Below are positions 4,628-6,376 of a stretch of DNA of 6,376 nt, in pieces (the stretch's first letter is position 1; every line of letters starts with the position of its first letter). Position numbers and translations under genes: made by a program. This DNA comes from Vitreoscilla sp. Lineage in GTDB: Bacteria > Pseudomonadota > Gammaproteobacteria > Burkholderiales > Burkholderiaceae. The stretch lies in contig JACMOG010000330.1 of NCBI GenBank assembly GCA_014378125.1, positions 1 to 6,376 of the forward strand, in the 5' to 3' direction. The notes under the pieces are model-generated. The model was not told where the DNA came from and made no database searches. It worked only from the letters and a program-made list of their open reading frames with translations.

Positions 4628-5491
4628 ATGAACCCCGTGATCACCGACGATGGCCTGGCCCTCCACCTGCGCACGTGGCCCGCGGCCGACACGCGCCGCG
4701 GCGTCGTCGTGCTGGTGCACGGACTGGGCGAACACATCGACCGCTACGACCACGTGGCCCGGCGCCTGAACGGGCTGGGCTTCGCCGTCGTCGGCTACGA
4801 CCATCGCGGCCACGGACGCTCCCCCGGCGCGCGCGGCGGCATGCCGTGCGACGACGCGCTGTGCGCCGACCTGGGCCGCTTGCTCTACGCCGTGCGCGAG
4901 TCCTTTCCCGGCCCGCTGGTGCTGCTGGGGCACAGCCTGGGCGGCCTGGTCGCCGGGCGCTTCGTGGCCGAAGGCCTGCAGCCCGCGCCGGCCAAGTGGT
5001 GGCGTCCGGTGGACGCGCTGGTGCTGTCGTCGCCCGCGCTGGATCCGGGCACGAACGTCGTGCAGAAGCTGTTGCTGGCCGTGGTGGCACCGATGCTGCC
5101 CAACCTGGCGGTCAACAACGGCCTGGCGGTGGACTGGATCTCGCGCGATGCGGGCGTGGTCGAGGCCTACGTCGCCGACCCGCTGGTGCACGACCGCGTC
5201 ACCGGCCGGCTGGGCCTGTTCGTGGCCCGCCAGGGCCCGGCGGTGATCGCGGCGGCGCCGAAGTGGAAGACGCCCACGCTGCTGATGTGGGCCGGCGCCG
5301 ACCGCTGCGTGGCGCCCGCCGGCAGCGCCGCGTTCGCGGCCGCCGCGCCGCGTGACGTGGTCACGGCGCGCGAGTGGCCGGGCCTGTTCCACGAGATCTT
5401 CAACGAGCCCGAACAGGCCGAGGTGCTGAAGGTGATGGACGATTGGCTCGCGACGGCGGTGCCGGCGCGAAAGGCGCAAAATATCGTCTGA
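4628..5491 (+). CDS. Alpha/beta hydrolase, monoacylglycerol lipase / lysophospholipase type
   Basis: This 287-residue enzyme of the serine aminopeptidase S33 / Hydrolase_4 group (PF12146) probably hydrolyses monoacylglycerols, lysophospholipids or similar esters. The oxyanion-hole motif HGLGEH is at residues 31-36 and GYDHRGHGRSPG at 56-67. The nucleophile elbow GHSLGG has S103, the acid is D225 in GADRCVAP, and the base is H255 in LFHEIFNEPE. Both HGxGEH and FHEIFNEP are hallmarks of the monoglyceride lipase/PldB-like group. No signal peptide is present, so it is predicted cytoplasmic. ATG 4628 is chosen from the family N-terminus; the frame is open upstream to 3533 only because it runs antisense through the neighbouring genes. 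There is no ribosome binding site, and TACACT six bases upstream hints at a leaderless transcript. The M20 peptidase gene follows after 15 bases, probably in the same operon. Confidence 0.92.
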   Translation: MNPVITDDGLALHLRTWPAADTRRGVVVLVHGLGEHIDRYDHVARRLNGLGFAVVGYDHRGHGRSPGARGGMPCDDALCADLGRLLYAVRESFPGPLVLLGHSLGGLVAGRFVAEGLQPAPAKWWRPVDALVLSSPALDPGTNVVQKLLLAVVAPMLPNLAVNNGLAVDWISRDAGVVEAYVADPLVHDRVTGRLGLFVARQGPAVIAAAPKWKTPTLLMWAGADRCVAPAGSAAFAAAAPRDVVTAREWPGLFHEIFNEPEQAEVLKVMDDWLATAVPARKAQNIV

Positions 5492-5494
5492 ACC

Positions 5495-5500
5495 GAGGAG
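5495..5500 (+). promoter_or_regulatory. Shine-Dalgarno GAGGAG for the M20 peptidase gene
   Basis: GAGGAG with a 6-base spacer precedes the ATG at 5507. It begins three bases after the lipase stop codon and fixes the start of the downstream gene. Confidence 0.75.
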
Positions 5501-5506
5501 TCCGCC

Positions 5507-6376
<870 letters not shown>

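Overview
The window is GC-rich, coding-dense chromosomal DNA with almost no A/T-rich stretches. The neighbouring metX and metW genes, joined by a 4-base stop/start overlap, together with a DUF805 protein, an extended YidD-like protein and the later lipase/M20 genes, suggest a betaproteobacterium of the order Burkholderiales, possibly near Comamonadaceae. That placement is inferred from gene content and composition, not from a marker gene. I saw no rRNA, tRNA, CRISPR array, insertion sequence or phage gene.

Layout. (1) Positions 1-1386, plus strand: the 3' part of metX (homoserine O-acyltransferase, cut by the left edge) and complete metW, an operon for the committed acylation step of methionine synthesis. 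(2) Positions 1402-2958, minus strand: four small genes read right to left. They are a secreted alanine/histidine-rich protein built of 11-residue repeats (2668-2958), an unrecognised 92-residue membrane protein (2289-2567), a long Cys-rich YidD-like protein (1798-2292) that overlaps it by ATGA, and a DUF805 membrane protein (1402-1722) with its own good sigma70-like promoter. DUF805 converges on metW, and a hairpin spans both stop codons. (3) Positions 3145-4552, minus strand: a GNAT acetyltransferase followed 13 bases later by a crotonase whose acidic residues match delta(3,5)-delta(2,4)-dienoyl-CoA isomerase. (4) Positions 4628-6376, plus strand: an alpha/beta hydrolase of the monoacylglycerol lipase/lysophospholipase type, then, 15 bases later, an M20 zinc peptidase cut by the right edge. 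Units 3 and 4 diverge from a short shared intergenic region.

How the genes fit together. metX/metW is a clear functional pair. The lipase could release fatty acids, and the dienoyl-CoA isomerase acts in beta-oxidation of unsaturated fatty acids with odd-numbered double bonds, so the divergent locus may have a lipid-use theme; this is inference. The least described part is 1798-2958. It holds the Cys-rich YidD variant, its coupled membrane partner and the secreted 11-mer repeat protein, whose leader carries two abutting hairpins. No defence or mobile system was recognised. Most long open frames opposite these genes are by-products of high GC content.
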